The notes: generated from the letters alone by a model not told the origin. Counted from the stretch's first letter, positions 1 to 8,175 are shown. The stretch is 64,000 bases of DNA from Anaerolineales bacterium (GCA_015075185.1 JABTUW010000004.1:682001-746000); one strand, 5' to 3'. Translations and numbers: made by a program.

Positions 1-210
1 ACTGTTGACCGTTGACTATTTCTCGACATGACGGATCTCCTTGTGTGGGCTGTTTTCATGATACACAGACGTTGGAACTGGGCAAGGAGTTCCCTTTGAT
101 TTGATTTCACCTCCATTTTTCCGTATCATGATGACCGCCGACTGTGGACTGCGTAAGACAACAGATTTCGGCGGCCGTCGGCAATCTCAGGTTTGAGGAT
201 TGAAGCGCCT
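1..210. other. Non-coding leader at window edge
   Basis: No convincing gene is seen here. The first 25 bases carry the words GTTGACC and GTTGACT, like one arm of the word-repeat hairpins found elsewhere in the window. Bases about 132-187 hold complementary GACCGCCGACT and TCGGCGGCCGTCGGC segments that could fold as another imperfect hairpin ahead of the first gene. Confidence 0.4.
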
Positions 211-1755
211 ATGAGCCAAACTTTAACCCTCCCCGACCTCACCACCATCCCCGACAATATCGAAGATCAACTCCGCCGCTTGCTGCAAGCGCCGCGCAAG
301 CCGGGTCTGGCGGAGTGGCTGTTTGAACTCATCAAAGCCAGCGGCCATTTAAGCACCCCCGACAACCTGCGCTGGCGGGTTATCAGCATGGTCTGGCTGG
401 CGGCCGAGTTTGATCTGGAGAAAGCCTGGCCCTATTTGATGTGGCTCAACAGCGGCCGGCCGGTCATCTCAGACCATTTGGCCGAGCTTTTGGGCGACGC
501 CGCCAACGACCTGGACTGCCACGTCGAACTGGCCAATTGGATTGCCCAGGCCAAAGACGAGCGCCTGGTGACTTTTTTCAGTGGTTTTCAGCATATCCCG
601 GCGCGGTACACAATGCCTCAGTTGGTCCGGCGGCTGCTGGCCCGCCCGACTGCGCCTGAAGTCGGCGTGTGGCTGGCGACCTACGGCCGCGCTACCGCCG
701 GTAATACCAGCCTCACCCTGCGCCCCTGGCGGCTGCTGACCGCCGCCTGGTATGCGACCTGTTTCGATCCCATTGCCGGACTGGCTCCACTGCGGGAACT
801 CAGCCAGGGCGAGCTGGTGCTCTCAGCCGCCGATAACAAAATGCTCACCGACTTGGCGGCCGAATTGAACTGTGTCACCCCCGTAATACAATGGCTGGCC
901 GCCTGCCCCGATCCAGCCATCAAAACCATGCTCAAGGATTTTGGGCACCCTGACCTGGCGGCTTTCGCCGCTGCGATTTTCCAACGACCCCCTCATTATG
1001 AACACCTGTCGGACTCAGTCCGGCATGCCAAAGCAGACGTTCAGGCATTTAAGGGCACGCTTAAAATGCTGGAACAAGCCGGGGTCTCTCTCAAAACGGC
1101 AAAAATCCTGGACCTGGCCTGCGGCCCCCTGGCAACCCAAACCCTGCTTTTCAATTCTGCCGGCTATAAAGTCACCGGCGCTGATCTGCACGTTCCTCCC
1201 GCTTATCTGCCGGCTGCCAGCCTCGCTCAACGGCTTTTTCAGCGGGGAAAATATATCAAAGCCTGGGAGGCAGCGACGGCCCCCTACTATCAAGCTCTGG
1301 CCCAATACAGCGGGCTGAAACTGAGATGGAACGGCCTCAAAATTGAACTAGCGGACCTGACTCGTCTGCCATTTCCAGAGAGTAGTTTTGATGGGATTGT
1401 TTGTCTCAACCACCTCCAACACGCCCCTGATGTTGAGAGCCTGCTGGCCGAAGCAGCACGTGTACTCAAACCCGGCGGCGTGCTCGTGGCCGACATCATC
1501 CCCTACCCGGCCTTGAACGGCGCCTTTTCACCTGACGGGACTCAGCCCTATGCTGCGGTTACTCTCAACCAGTGGCGTGAAAGCCAGTATCGAGATGCTT
1601 TTGAAAAACGTTTCCGGGTCGAGGTGTGGGAGCCGGAGCAAGCTCCGCAGGCGCTGGCTAACCTGACCCCCGGTATGCAGGCCGAGCTAACCGGCTACAT
1701 GGAAACGGAGTTGGCTCCCCGCCGGATCATGGTAACGGCCAGAAAAACGGGTTAA
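211..1755 (+). CDS. Class I SAM-dependent methyltransferase with unknown N-terminal domain
   Basis: The C-terminal half is a Rossmann-type methyltransferase. Motif I (LDLACGP) lies near residue 300, followed by the acidic strand end (VTGADLH). The later block FDGIVCLNHLQHAPD and the LKPGGVLVADI strand are typical of the UbiE/COQ5-like Methyltransf_11 group. The first ~280 residues are helical and leucine/tryptophan rich and I do not recognise them. A TTG start at 193 is possible, but the ATG at 211 is preferred. The substrate is unknown. The next gene on the same strand is a redox membrane protein 100 bp away, so a link to electron transfer or quinone chemistry is only a guess. Confidence 0.75.
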   Translation: MSQTLTLPDLTTIPDNIEDQLRRLLQAPRKPGLAEWLFELIKASGHLSTPDNLRWRVISMVWLAAEFDLEKAWPYLMWLNSGRPVISDHLAELLGDAANDLDCHVELANWIAQAKDERLVTFFSGFQHIPARYTMPQLVRRLLARPTAPEVGVWLATYGRATAGNTSLTLRPWRLLTAAWYATCFDPIAGLAPLRELSQGELVLSAADNKMLTDLAAELNCVTPVIQWLAACPDPAIKTMLKDFGHPDLAAFAAAIFQRPPHYEHLSDSVRHAKADVQAFKGTLKMLEQAGVSLKTAKILDLACGPLATQTLLFNSAGYKVTGADLHVPPAYLPAASLAQRLFQRGKYIKAWEAATAPYYQALAQYSGLKLRWNGLKIELADLTRLPFPESSFDGIVCLNHLQHAPDVESLLAEAARVLKPGGVLVADIIPYPALNGAFSPDGTQPYAAVTLNQWRESQYRDAFEKRFRVEVWEPEQAPQALANLTPGMQAELTGYMETELAPRRIMVTARKTG

Positions 1756-1773
1756 ACAAGACAAAGACAAGGT

Positions 1774-1841
1774 AGCCGAGTAGCAAAGTCGCAAGGTCGC
1801 ATAAAACCATCTGGTTACTGGCTACTGACTACTGACTACTA
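1774..1841 (+). repeat. Word-repeat hairpin element
   Basis: The left part has GTAGCCGAGTAGCAAAGTCGCAAGG-like words and the right part repeats CTGACTACTGACTACTAC. The two halves are imperfectly complementary (GTAGCC/GGCTAC). It belongs to the same style of element as the one after tdk at 8802-8866, where GTAGTCAGTAGTC words recur. It lies just before the ribosome-binding site of the next gene. Confidence 0.5.
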
Positions 1842-1858
1842 CTTCCGAGGAACAACGG

Positions 1859-3535
1859 ATGAATTATGGCTTCGTCATTGACAACCGCACCTGTATCGGC
1901 TGTCATGCTTGCAGCACTGCCTGCAAAGCCGAAAACCGGGTGCCGCTCGGCGTCTACCGGACCTGGGTTAAATATGTCGAAAAGGGTGCCTTCCCCCATA
2001 CTCGCCGCCATTTTCAAGTGACTCGCTGCAACCACTGCGCCAACCCACCCTGCGTCCGCATCTGCCCGGTTACGGCCATGTACCAGCGCGCCGACGGCAT
2101 CGTCGAGTTCGACCCCCGCGTCTGCATCGGTTGCAAAGCCTGTATGCAAGGCTGTCCGTACGACGCCATTTACCTTGATCCCGACACTCACACCGCCTCT
2201 AAATGCCACTACTGCTCCCACCGCACCGATCTGGGCCTGGAACCGGCCTGCGTGATCGTTTGCCCCACCCAATCCATCATTAGCGGCGACCTGGACGACC
2301 CTGAGAGCAAAATCAGCCGGTTGGTGGCGCGAGAAAAGGTCAGCGTACGCAAACCGGAGCAGGGCACGGTTCCCAAGCTCTTTTACATTGACGGCGATGA
2401 AGTCACCTTGACGCCGACTGCTGCACAGCTTGGCAGCTCGTTTATGTGGGCTGATGTGATTCCCTTGCAAGCAGCCTCCCCAGCCGACCACAGACCACCG
2501 ACCGCAGACCGCCGACCAATTCGAAATCCCAAATCCCTTTCTGGTACGCCTATCCGAACCCCTGCCGCTCAGGGCGGAGTTGAGTCGGGGCCTATTTATG
2601 TGAGTGAAGGCAGCCTGGCCGAGCACATGGTGCAGACCGGCTATAACGCCCAGCACAAAATTCCCTGGCATTGGCCGGTACCGGCTTATCTGGTCACTAA
2701 AGGCGTTGGCAGCGGTGTTTTTGCCCTGCTGGCGTTCTTTTTTGGCCTGGATCTAGTGGATTTCAGCCGTCCCCTGGCCGTATTGGGTAACTTGATCGCT
2801 CTGCTCTTTATCGGCTTGACGATCCTGCTGCTGGTCATTGACCTGGATAAGCCGGCCCGCTTTTACACCATCCTGACCCGTCCGCAGTGGCAATCGTGGT
2901 TAACCCGTGGTGCGTTCATTCTCATCGGTTTTACTGCCGTCGCCGGATTGTGGCTGCTGCTGGAAGGAGCGGTTTTGCTGCGCCTGGTCCCCTTCCCTCT
3001 GGTCAACCTGGTCCGGCCCATTTTCCTCTGGCTGGGCTTTGGGCTGGCCCTAGTGTCGGTAGTCTATACCGCATTTTTGTTTGGCCAGGCCGAAGGGCGC
3101 GACATGTGGCAGAGCAGCCTGCTGCCGTTTCATCTGGTTGTGCAGGCCGTGATGGCCGGCGCCGGGGTGCTGCTGCTGCTAGGTTTCTTCGTGCGGATGG
3201 AACAGCCGATGGTTGTGGGTTTGGCCTGGATTTTTGGCGGCACATTAGTGCTGGACCTTTTTATCACTCTCTTTGGCGAGTTCGGCATGCCCCACGCCTC
3301 CGAAGCGGCTGCCCGCGCCGCCCACGATATTCGAGCCGGCCGCTATCGCCGCCATTTCTGGTGGGGGTCGCTGGGCCTGGGCCATCTGCTGCCGTTAATC
3401 ATCCTGCTGGTGAGCGCCTTCCTTGGTTCGCTGGCTTTAATTCCGCTGATCATCGCCGTTTTGGCCACACTTGCCGGTCTGTATCTGTTTGAATACGCCT
3501 TTGTGATGGCCCCCCAGCAGGTACCTAATTCATAG
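1859..3535 (+). CDS. Fused DmsB/NrfC-type ferredoxin and NrfD/PsrC-type membrane subunit
   Basis: This joins two subunits that are usually separate in complex iron-sulfur molybdoenzymes. Residues 1-~185 carry four cysteine groups (CIGCHACSTAC, CNHCANPPCVRIC, CIGCKACMQGC and CHYCSH...CVIVC), enough for four [4Fe-4S] clusters. From about residue 270 there are eight or so hydrophobic helices of NrfD/PsrC type, which would exchange electrons with quinones in the membrane. The ~40-residue linker around residue 205-245 is proline/arginine rich and matches intergenic repeat words (see 2480-2540). GAGG precedes the ATG. A catalytic partner is not adjacent; the molybdopterin enzyme at 15300 is a candidate. 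Confidence 0.85.
   Translation: MNYGFVIDNRTCIGCHACSTACKAENRVPLGVYRTWVKYVEKGAFPHTRRHFQVTRCNHCANPPCVRICPVTAMYQRADGIVEFDPRVCIGCKACMQGCPYDAIYLDPDTHTASKCHYCSHRTDLGLEPACVIVCPTQSIISGDLDDPESKISRLVAREKVSVRKPEQGTVPKLFYIDGDEVTLTPTAAQLGSSFMWADVIPLQAASPADHRPPTADRRPIRNPKSLSGTPIRTPAAQGGVESGPIYVSEGSLAEHMVQTGYNAQHKIPWHWPVPAYLVTKGVGSGVFALLAFFFGLDLVDFSRPLAVLGNLIALLFIGLTILLLVIDLDKPARFYTILTRPQWQSWLTRGAFILIGFTAVAGLWLLLEGAVLLRLVPFPLVNLVRPIFLWLGFGLALVSVVYTAFLFGQAEGRDMWQSSLLPFHLVVQAVMAGAGVLLLLGFFVRMEQPMVVGLAWIFGGTLVLDLFITLFGEFGMPHASEAAARAAHDIRAGRYRRHFWWGSLGLGHLLPLIILLVSAFLGSLALIPLIIAVLATLAGLYLFEYAFVMAPQQVPNS
2480..2540 (+). repeat. Repeat words inserted in frame in the FeS-NrfD linker
   Basis: The DNA repeats GACCACAGACCACCGACC-like words and then GAAATCCCAAATCCC. 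The 15-mer GACCGCAGACCGCCG at 2500-2514 is identical to 48296-48310 in an intergenic hairpin. The encoded peptide has no counterpart in the ferredoxin or NrfD domains, so this is read as an intergenic-type element captured inside the gene. Confidence 0.6.
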
Positions 3536-3565
3536 TTGATGCTGTTTTAAAGAAGGGAGTTTAAC

Positions 3566-3787
3566 ATGAGCGAGCATATTTATAAAAAGATCGAACTCGT
3601 CGGTTCGTCTAAAATTGGTCTGGAAGACGCGATTCAGAATGCAGTTGCCAAAGCCGGGGAGACAATCCGCAATTTGCGCTGGTTTGAGGTGGTTGAGACG
3701 CGCGGCCAAATTGAAAACGGCCAGATCGCCTATTGGCAAGTCACGCTAAAGGTCGGCTTTACCATCGAAGACCACCCTTCCAGCTAA
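3566..3787 (+). CDS. Dodecin, flavin-binding storage protein
   Basis: The 73-residue protein has the whole dodecin fold signature: MSEHIYKKIELVGSS, then the helix with AIQNAVAKAGETIRNLRW, then strands ending in a WQVTLKVGF-type pattern. Dodecins form cytoplasmic dodecamers that bind riboflavin, FMN or FAD pairs and are thought to buffer free flavin. The length is normal for the family. GAAGGGAG lies 7-8 bases before the ATG. The stop codon is one base from the start of the PAP2 gene, so the two are probably co-transcribed. Confidence 0.92.
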   Translation: MSEHIYKKIELVGSSKIGLEDAIQNAVAKAGETIRNLRWFEVVETRGQIENGQIAYWQVTLKVGFTIEDHPSS

Positions 3788-3788
3788 G

Positions 3789-4697
3789 ATGGACAGCAGT
3801 CTGGACTGGGGCCTCCAAGTCGTTCTATGGCTGCAGCAGTTCAGCCCGGCGCTAGACCTGCCCTTCAAGTTTTTCACGCTGCTGGGCGAAGAGATTTTTT
3901 TCTTGCTGTTGCTGCCCGGCCTGTATTGGTCGGTGGATCGCCGGATTGGAGCCAGAGTAACCCTGCTGTTTCTGCTCTCCACTTACCTTAACTTTGTCGC
4001 CAAAACCCTGCTGGATCAGCCCCGCCCCTTTGAATATGACTCGCGCGTTCGTCGGCTGGGCGAAGCTCCCGGCGGCGGCTTGCCCAGCGGTCACGCCCAG
4101 AATGCCGTCGTCGGTTGGGGCTACCTAGCGGCTCAATTTCGCCGGACCTGGCTGTGGTGGGCCGCCGGGCTGCTCGTCATATTCATCTCCCTTTCCCGCG
4201 TTTATCTGGGCCTGCATTTTCCCACCGACCTGCTGGGCGGCCACTTGTTGGGCGCGGCGCTCCTACTCTTGTATTTATGGCTGGAACCCAAAGTGGAAAG
4301 CTGGCTGAGGGGGCAGGGATTGGCCTGGCAGCTTGGCCTAGCGTTGTTTATCCCCTTACTGCTGGCTTTCCTTTTTCCCACCGAGGAAGGTGTCACCACG
4401 AGCGGTGTAATACTAGGCATGGGCCTCGGCTTGGTCCTCGAACGGCGCTGGCTTGGCTTTGAGACTGGCGGCTTAGGGTGGCAGCGAGTGCTGCGCTTTC
4501 TGCTCGGTGGGGCGGTGATGGTCGGGCTGTGGCTGGGCTTGCGGCTGGCTTTCGCCGGCCTTGAACCCGCTTTTCTTTTCCGTTTCAGCCGCTATGCTTT
4601 GATGGGCTTATGGGGGGCGTTCGGCGCGCCGTGGGTATTTGTGAGGATAGGATTAGCAAAAGCAGTTGTTTTTAACATGCAGGGCCTATCCAAATAA
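3789..4697 (+). CDS. PAP2-family membrane phosphatase
   Basis: This polytopic membrane protein of 302 residues has the three phosphatase motifs of the PAP2 superfamily: KTLLDQPRP, LPSGHAQN and SRVYLGLHFPTD. They supply the conserved Lys/Arg, the PSGH His and the nucleophilic His. Members remove phosphate from phosphatidic acid, undecaprenyl pyrophosphate or similar lipids on the outer membrane face. Five or more further hydrophobic segments follow the catalytic core. Its precise lipid substrate cannot be read from sequence. It starts one base after the dodecin stop. Confidence 0.88.
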   Translation: MDSSLDWGLQVVLWLQQFSPALDLPFKFFTLLGEEIFFLLLLPGLYWSVDRRIGARVTLLFLLSTYLNFVAKTLLDQPRPFEYDSRVRRLGEAPGGGLPSGHAQNAVVGWGYLAAQFRRTWLWWAAGLLVIFISLSRVYLGLHFPTDLLGGHLLGAALLLLYLWLEPKVESWLRGQGLAWQLGLALFIPLLLAFLFPTEEGVTTSGVILGMGLGLVLERRWLGFETGGLGWQRVLRFLLGGAVMVGLWLGLRLAFAGLEPAFLFRFSRYALMGLWGAFGAPWVFVRIGLAKAVVFNMQGLSK

Positions 4698-4732
4698 CCC
4701 CGCAGCAGGCTTCGCCTTATCAGCGAATAAAG

Positions 4733-4813
4733 TGGGGAAGGAGGGATTTGAACCCTCACACCTTTCGGCACAGCATCCTAAGTGCTGCGTGTCTGCCATT
4801 CCACCACTTCCCC
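4733..4813 (-). tRNA. tRNA-Leu (anticodon UAG)
   Basis: On the minus strand a 7-bp acceptor stem GGGGAAG/CTTCCCC encloses the D arm, an anticodon stem CAGCA/TGCTG with loop CTTAGGA (anticodon UAG, reading CUA/CUN), a short class II variable arm and the T loop GGTTCAAATCC. The discriminator is A and CCA is not encoded. The anticodon triplet at 4780-4778 doubles as the stop codon of the overlapping HNH reading frame. Confidence 0.95.
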
Positions 4814-5296
4814 ATTCATACCTCTACGACTAAAGTTTGGAGTTTGTGAGTGACAATTGGGGCAAAGAAAACGAGGATTTTCCTCACGGTTATCGTGTCG
4901 CTTGCCATTGATATGATCTATCTGCAAAACGAGAAGACGATCGTTCCATCTATCACCCAATCCACATTCGGCACATATATACTCCCGTCCCACTTCTAGT
5001 AACGCCCGGCGTAAAAAGCGAGTTGGTTCCGGACGAGAAACGGGATCACGGAGAATCAATATCTGATGCGCCAACCTCTTCTCAGGTCCACCGACCTGTT
5101 TACCACCGGCGTTCCAGCCCTTTCCTAAGAAGTGCGATGTATCAATACCAAATTGTGCTAGTCGCTTTTTAACGTATGCGTGACTTCCGCCTGCTGGACG
5201 GATACCTAATTTTCGCAATACTTCCGTCAGAGAACGGCTATTCTGAACTGCTTCCTCAAGTATTAACCTTGTATATTTGTATCCGTCACGCCTCAT
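4778..5296 (-). CDS. HNH endonuclease running into tRNA-Leu
   Basis: The protein has an N-terminal helix-turn-helix-like segment (LTEVLRKLGI) and a C-terminal HNH zinc module: CAECG, then LQIDHINGKRHDNR, then FLCPNCHSQT. This layout is common in phage and homing-type HNH nucleases. The start at 5296 (MRRDGYKYT) is preferred because family members begin near this point; 5323 is an alternative. The last 11 codons and the stop are read from the 5' half of tRNA-Leu, so the original terminus was probably lost. No restriction or phage partner is nearby. The composition is AT-richer than neighbouring genes, which suggests transfer. Confidence 0.75.
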   Translation of the reverse strand: MRRDGYKYTRLILEEAVQNSRSLTEVLRKLGIRPAGGSHAYVKKRLAQFGIDTSHFLGKGWNAGGKQVGGPEKRLAHQILILRDPVSRPEPTRFLRRALLEVGREYICAECGLGDRWNDRLLVLQIDHINGKRHDNREENPRFLCPNCHSQTPNFSRRGMNGEVVEWQTRST

Positions 5297-5497
5297 ACAA
5301 ATAGTATACCGCAGTATTAGCAAAGAAGCCAGTTATGATACACACTAGTCTGCCAGTTTCGGCACATCCCCACAAGATACAGCTCTAGCGTGAACCGATT
5401 CTACCTTGACTCGCGTTTTTCGTCAATTAATTGCGTTCTGAGGCGGCAATTCTCAGTTTGAGCGAGACTACTTCGCCCTCTATCAATTTAGACCTAA

Positions 5498-6382
5498 TTA
5501 CTGGCTGTCCAACTTGGCAATGAAGTTACTCAGCCCCGTCTCGTACTGAGCCGCCGACAGTATCAGTCCTTCGTTATGGCCGCCCCTCATCTCCAAAAAT
5601 TCTTTCGGGGCATTCGCCGCCGCAAATAACTGCTGCCCATGGCTGAAAGGTACAACCTCGTCGTCGGGGCTGTGGACAATTAAGAGCGGGCAGTGAATCT
5701 CAGGGAGGCGGGCCAGGGTGTTATAACGGATGCGCGCCAGCAGTCTCACCGGCAAAAAAGGATAGACCTGCGCACCCATATCGGGGACGGACGTGAAGGT
5801 AGAGACCAGGATCAAGCCTCTGGGTATGTGTGTTTGGGCCAGCCATGCCGCCACCGCTCCACCGAGCGACTCACCAAAGACAATGATCTGGTTAGCGGGA
5901 ATCTGCCGCTCCTCAACCAAATAACGCCAGGCAGCCTCGGCGTCGAGATAGGTACCCTGCTCGCCGGGACTGCCTTCACTCCGGCCATAGCCGCGATAGT
6001 CAATAATCAAGGTACTCAAGCCCAGGCGGTGGAATAATTCCAGCGATCCCAGCCGGTGCGAAATATTGCCGCCATTGCCGTGAAAGAAAAGAACAACGCC
6101 TCGAGGGGAGGCACCATCCTTGGCCTGAGGAAGGGGTACCCACCAGCCGGATAATTTCACCCTATCCGCCGTTTCAAGCCAGACTTCCTCATAGGGCAGC
6201 CCGAAGTCACCAGGCGTAGCAATCCAGGTGCGGGTCGGAAAGTAGACCAGCCGCTCCTGAAAGAGGAACAAAAACGCCAACAGACCCCCATAGCCAAGTA
6301 CAAGGCAACCTAGCACCAACCAAAGCATACGCAGCCAAGACTGACCTACTTCCACTCTTCCAGCCTTCCCATCCCACTTCAT
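5498..6382 (-). CDS. Membrane-anchored alpha/beta hydrolase
   Basis: From the ATG at 6382 the protein has one N-terminal transmembrane segment (WLVLGCLVLGYGGLLAFLFL) and then an alpha/beta hydrolase domain of the BEM46/ABHD13 type. The visible elements are the oxyanion segment FFHGNGGN, the nucleophile elbow GESLGG, the acid in HSPDDEVVP and the histidine in GGHNEG. Such enzymes hydrolyse esters or amides; the substrate is not known. The start overlaps the yjbQ-like stop as ATGA, so translation is likely coupled. The longer upstream reading only repeats the end of that gene. Confidence 0.85.
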   Translation of the reverse strand: MKWDGKAGRVEVGQSWLRMLWLVLGCLVLGYGGLLAFLFLFQERLVYFPTRTWIATPGDFGLPYEEVWLETADRVKLSGWWVPLPQAKDGASPRGVVLFFHGNGGNISHRLGSLELFHRLGLSTLIIDYRGYGRSEGSPGEQGTYLDAEAAWRYLVEERQIPANQIIVFGESLGGAVAAWLAQTHIPRGLILVSTFTSVPDMGAQVYPFLPVRLLARIRYNTLARLPEIHCPLLIVHSPDDEVVPFSHGQQLFAAANAPKEFLEMRGGHNEGLILSAAQYETGLSNFIAKLDSQ

Positions 6383-6798
6383 TCGCCTTGCAGCGTTACA
6401 GTTATCATCCGGCTGCCACCGCGATCGCGGTGTTCGCACAAATAAATCCCCTGCCATGTCCCCAGATTGAGGCGGCCGGCGGTGATGGGGATAGTCAAAA
6501 AGCTGCCCAGCAGGGAGGCCTTGAGATGAGCGGGCATGTCGTCCGGTCCTTCCGAGGTGTGGCGGTAATACGGCGCATTCTCTGGAGCAAGATGGTTGAA
6601 GTGACTTTCAAAATCCACTCGCACAGTTGGATCGGCATTTTCGTTGAGGGTCAGGCTGGCCGAGGTGTGGTGGAGGAAAATGTGAGCCAGGCCAATCTTA
6701 ATCTTTTTGATATCCGGCGCGTTGGCTTCGACCAGATGAGTAATCACGTGAAAACCACGCCGGAACGGCGGCAGACGAAAAGTTGCTTGAGACCACAT
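6379..6798 (-). CDS. YjbQ / UPF0047 family protein
   Basis: The 139-residue protein shows the family core: GLAHIFLHHTSASLTLNEN, then DMPAHLKASLLG, then GTWQGIYLCEHRDRGGSR. The conserved His and Glu residues would sit in the trimer active site. Family members show weak thiamine-phosphate synthase activity, but their normal role is unclear. The ATG at 6798 (MWSQATF) gives the usual family length; an upstream start adds 12 unrelated residues. It is the first gene of a two-gene minus-strand operon with the hydrolase. Confidence 0.88.
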   Translation of the reverse strand: MWSQATFRLPPFRRGFHVITHLVEANAPDIKKIKIGLAHIFLHHTSASLTLNENADPTVRVDFESHFNHLAPENAPYYRHTSEGPDDMPAHLKASLLGSFLTIPITAGRLNLGTWQGIYLCEHRDRGGSRMITVTLQGE

Positions 6799-6884
6799 AC
6801 TGCAAATTTTAGCATGCAACTTTCCCTCTAACAATTGCCCCCTGTGCGGGTTATCAGTAAGAGAATAATTTTATGTTACCCCGT

Positions 6885-6913
6885 TTGACAATCCCCCCCG
6901 ACCAGAATATAAT
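6885..6913 (+). promoter_or_regulatory. Strong sigma-70 promoter of rplU operon
   Basis: TTGACA at 6885-6890 and TATAAT at 6908-6913 are both exact consensus and separated by 17 bp. They point at the rplU-rpmA-rpmE run about 80 bp downstream. This is the best promoter seen in the window. Confidence 0.88.
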
Positions 6914-6923
6914 TCATTCTCGT

Positions 6924-6957
6924 GTGTGCCCCCAGTAACCGGGCGCACTCATTTTTT
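6924..6957 (+). promoter_or_regulatory. Leader hairpin before rplU, attenuator-like
   Basis: GTGTGCCC (6924-6931) pairs with GGGCGCAC (6941-6948) with one G-T wobble, and is followed by TCATTTTTTG. It lies within a few bases of the expected transcription start of the promoter at 6885-6913. The structure resembles a terminator and could work in autogenous control of the L21/L27 operon. No named leader motif is claimed. Confidence 0.55.
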
Positions 6958-6993
6958 GTTATAGCAGCAATTTCATCCGGGGAGACTTGAAGC

Positions 6994-7299
6994 ATGTACG
7001 CAGTTATCGAAAGCGGTAGCAAACAATATCGCGTGGCCGAAGGCGATGTGATTGAAGTAGAATCACTGCCTGTTGAAGCGGGTAAGGAAGTGGAACTGGA
7101 GCGCGTCTTAATGGTATCCGGCGACGACGGAATTAAGGTTGGCGCACCGACGATTGAGGGTGCGAAGGTTACGGCCACCGTTCAAAGCCACGGGCGCGGC
7201 AAAAAAATCATTGTTTACAAGCATAAGAAAAATTATCACAAGAAGCAGGGGCACCGGCAAAACTTCACCCGCCTGCACATTGATAAAATAATCAGCTAA
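6994..7299 (+). CDS. rplU: 50S ribosomal protein L21
   Basis: The 101-residue protein matches bacterial L21 from the start (MYAVIESGSKQYRV) to the end, with KIIVYKHKKNYHKKQGHRQN near the C-terminus, the conserved rRNA-contacting segment. L21 binds 23S rRNA in the large subunit. A GGGGAG site precedes the ATG. L27 follows 13 bp later, the normal bacterial order. Confidence 0.97.
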   Translation: MYAVIESGSKQYRVAEGDVIEVESLPVEAGKEVELERVLMVSGDDGIKVGAPTIEGAKVTATVQSHGRGKKIIVYKHKKNYHKKQGHRQNFTRLHIDKIIS

Positions 7300-7312
7300 A
7301 AGGAGCATTACC

Positions 7313-7585
7313 ATGGCGCATAAAAAAGGTGGCGGCTCCAGCCGCAACGGTCGTGATAGCGCAGGCCAACGACTTGGAGTTAAGAAGTTCGGCGGTGAAG
7401 CAGTCCGCTCCGGCAATATTATCGTGCGGCAGCACGGTACCAAATTTTATCCGGGCCTCAACGTGGGTCTGGGCCGCGATTATACCCTGTTTGCCACGGC
7501 TGACGGCTTTGTAAAGTTTGAACATATCAGCCGCGATAAAAAGCGCGTCAGCGTTTATCCCGAAGCCGTGCAGCAGGATAGTTAG
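7313..7585 (+). CDS. rpmA: 50S ribosomal protein L27
   Basis: Short basic protein of 90 residues beginning MAHKKGGGSSRNGRDS, the classical L27 N-terminus that reaches the peptidyl transferase centre. GNIIVRQHGTKFYPG and GLGRDYTLFA are also conserved. No N-terminal cleavage extension of the Firmicutes type is present. AAGGAG precedes the ATG at good spacing. It lies between rplU and the long rpmE gene. Confidence 0.97.
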   Translation: MAHKKGGGSSRNGRDSAGQRLGVKKFGGEAVRSGNIIVRQHGTKFYPGLNVGLGRDYTLFATADGFVKFEHISRDKKRVSVYPEAVQQDS

Positions 7586-7657
7586 GTAAAATAATTTCGC
7601 CTACCCGTTCCCAAGCCGAGTTTGGGGGTGAGATAGGGTAAAGAAAGGTTTTTTGTG

Positions 7658-8134
7658 ATGAAAAAAGGTCTTCATCCTCAATATTATCCTAACGCTCAGG
7701 TGATTTGTTCGTGTGGCAATACCTGGACGACCGGCTCAACCCAGCCGGTGATCCGTACTGATGTTTGTTCAGCCTGCCACCCCTTCTTCACCGGCGAGCA
7801 GCGCATTGTTGACACGGCGGGTCAGGTAGACCGCTTTATGAAGCGTCTGGATCGCTATGGTTCGCATCAAGCTGATGTCGTCAAACGCCAGGCAGAGCAG
7901 CAGAAGAAGTTGGAGCAGCGCTTCTTGAAACAGCAGTTGGCGGCGCTTGATTTGAACAGCCAGACCCACCAAATTTTACACGACGCCAACATCATCACGG
8001 TGGGTGATTTGATAAAAAAAGTAGAAAAAGACAAAGCGGGTCTGCTTGCTCTGGAAGGCTTTAGCCGTAAAGCTCTTGAAGAAGTTGAAGCCAAACTGGC
8101 TGAAGCCAGGACAGCTTATTTTGCCGAAGCATAG
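7658..8134 (+). CDS. rpmE: Ribosomal protein L31 with C-terminal alpha-CTD-like domain
   Basis: Residues 1-~75 are zinc-type L31: KKGLHPQYY, CSCGNTW and CSACHPFFTG, giving the cysteine pairs, then VDRFMKRL. A charged helical linker rich in Gln/Lys follows. The last ~55 residues read LDLNSQTHQILHDANI...TVGDLIKK...GFSRKALEEVEAKL, closely resembling the C-terminal domain of RNA polymerase alpha (helix-hairpin-helix). Ordinary L31 is about 70 residues, so this protein is more than twice as long. The ATG at 7658 is preferred over the overlapping GTG at 7655. It is the last gene before the terminator at 8176. Confidence 0.9.
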   Translation: MKKGLHPQYYPNAQVICSCGNTWTTGSTQPVIRTDVCSACHPFFTGEQRIVDTAGQVDRFMKRLDRYGSHQADVVKRQAEQQKKLEQRFLKQQLAALDLNSQTHQILHDANIITVGDLIKKVEKDKAGLLALEGFSRKALEEVEAKLAEARTAYFAEA

Positions 8135-8175
8135 GCAGAGATTTCAGCATCAAACTGTTGTTGATTTAAAATTTT

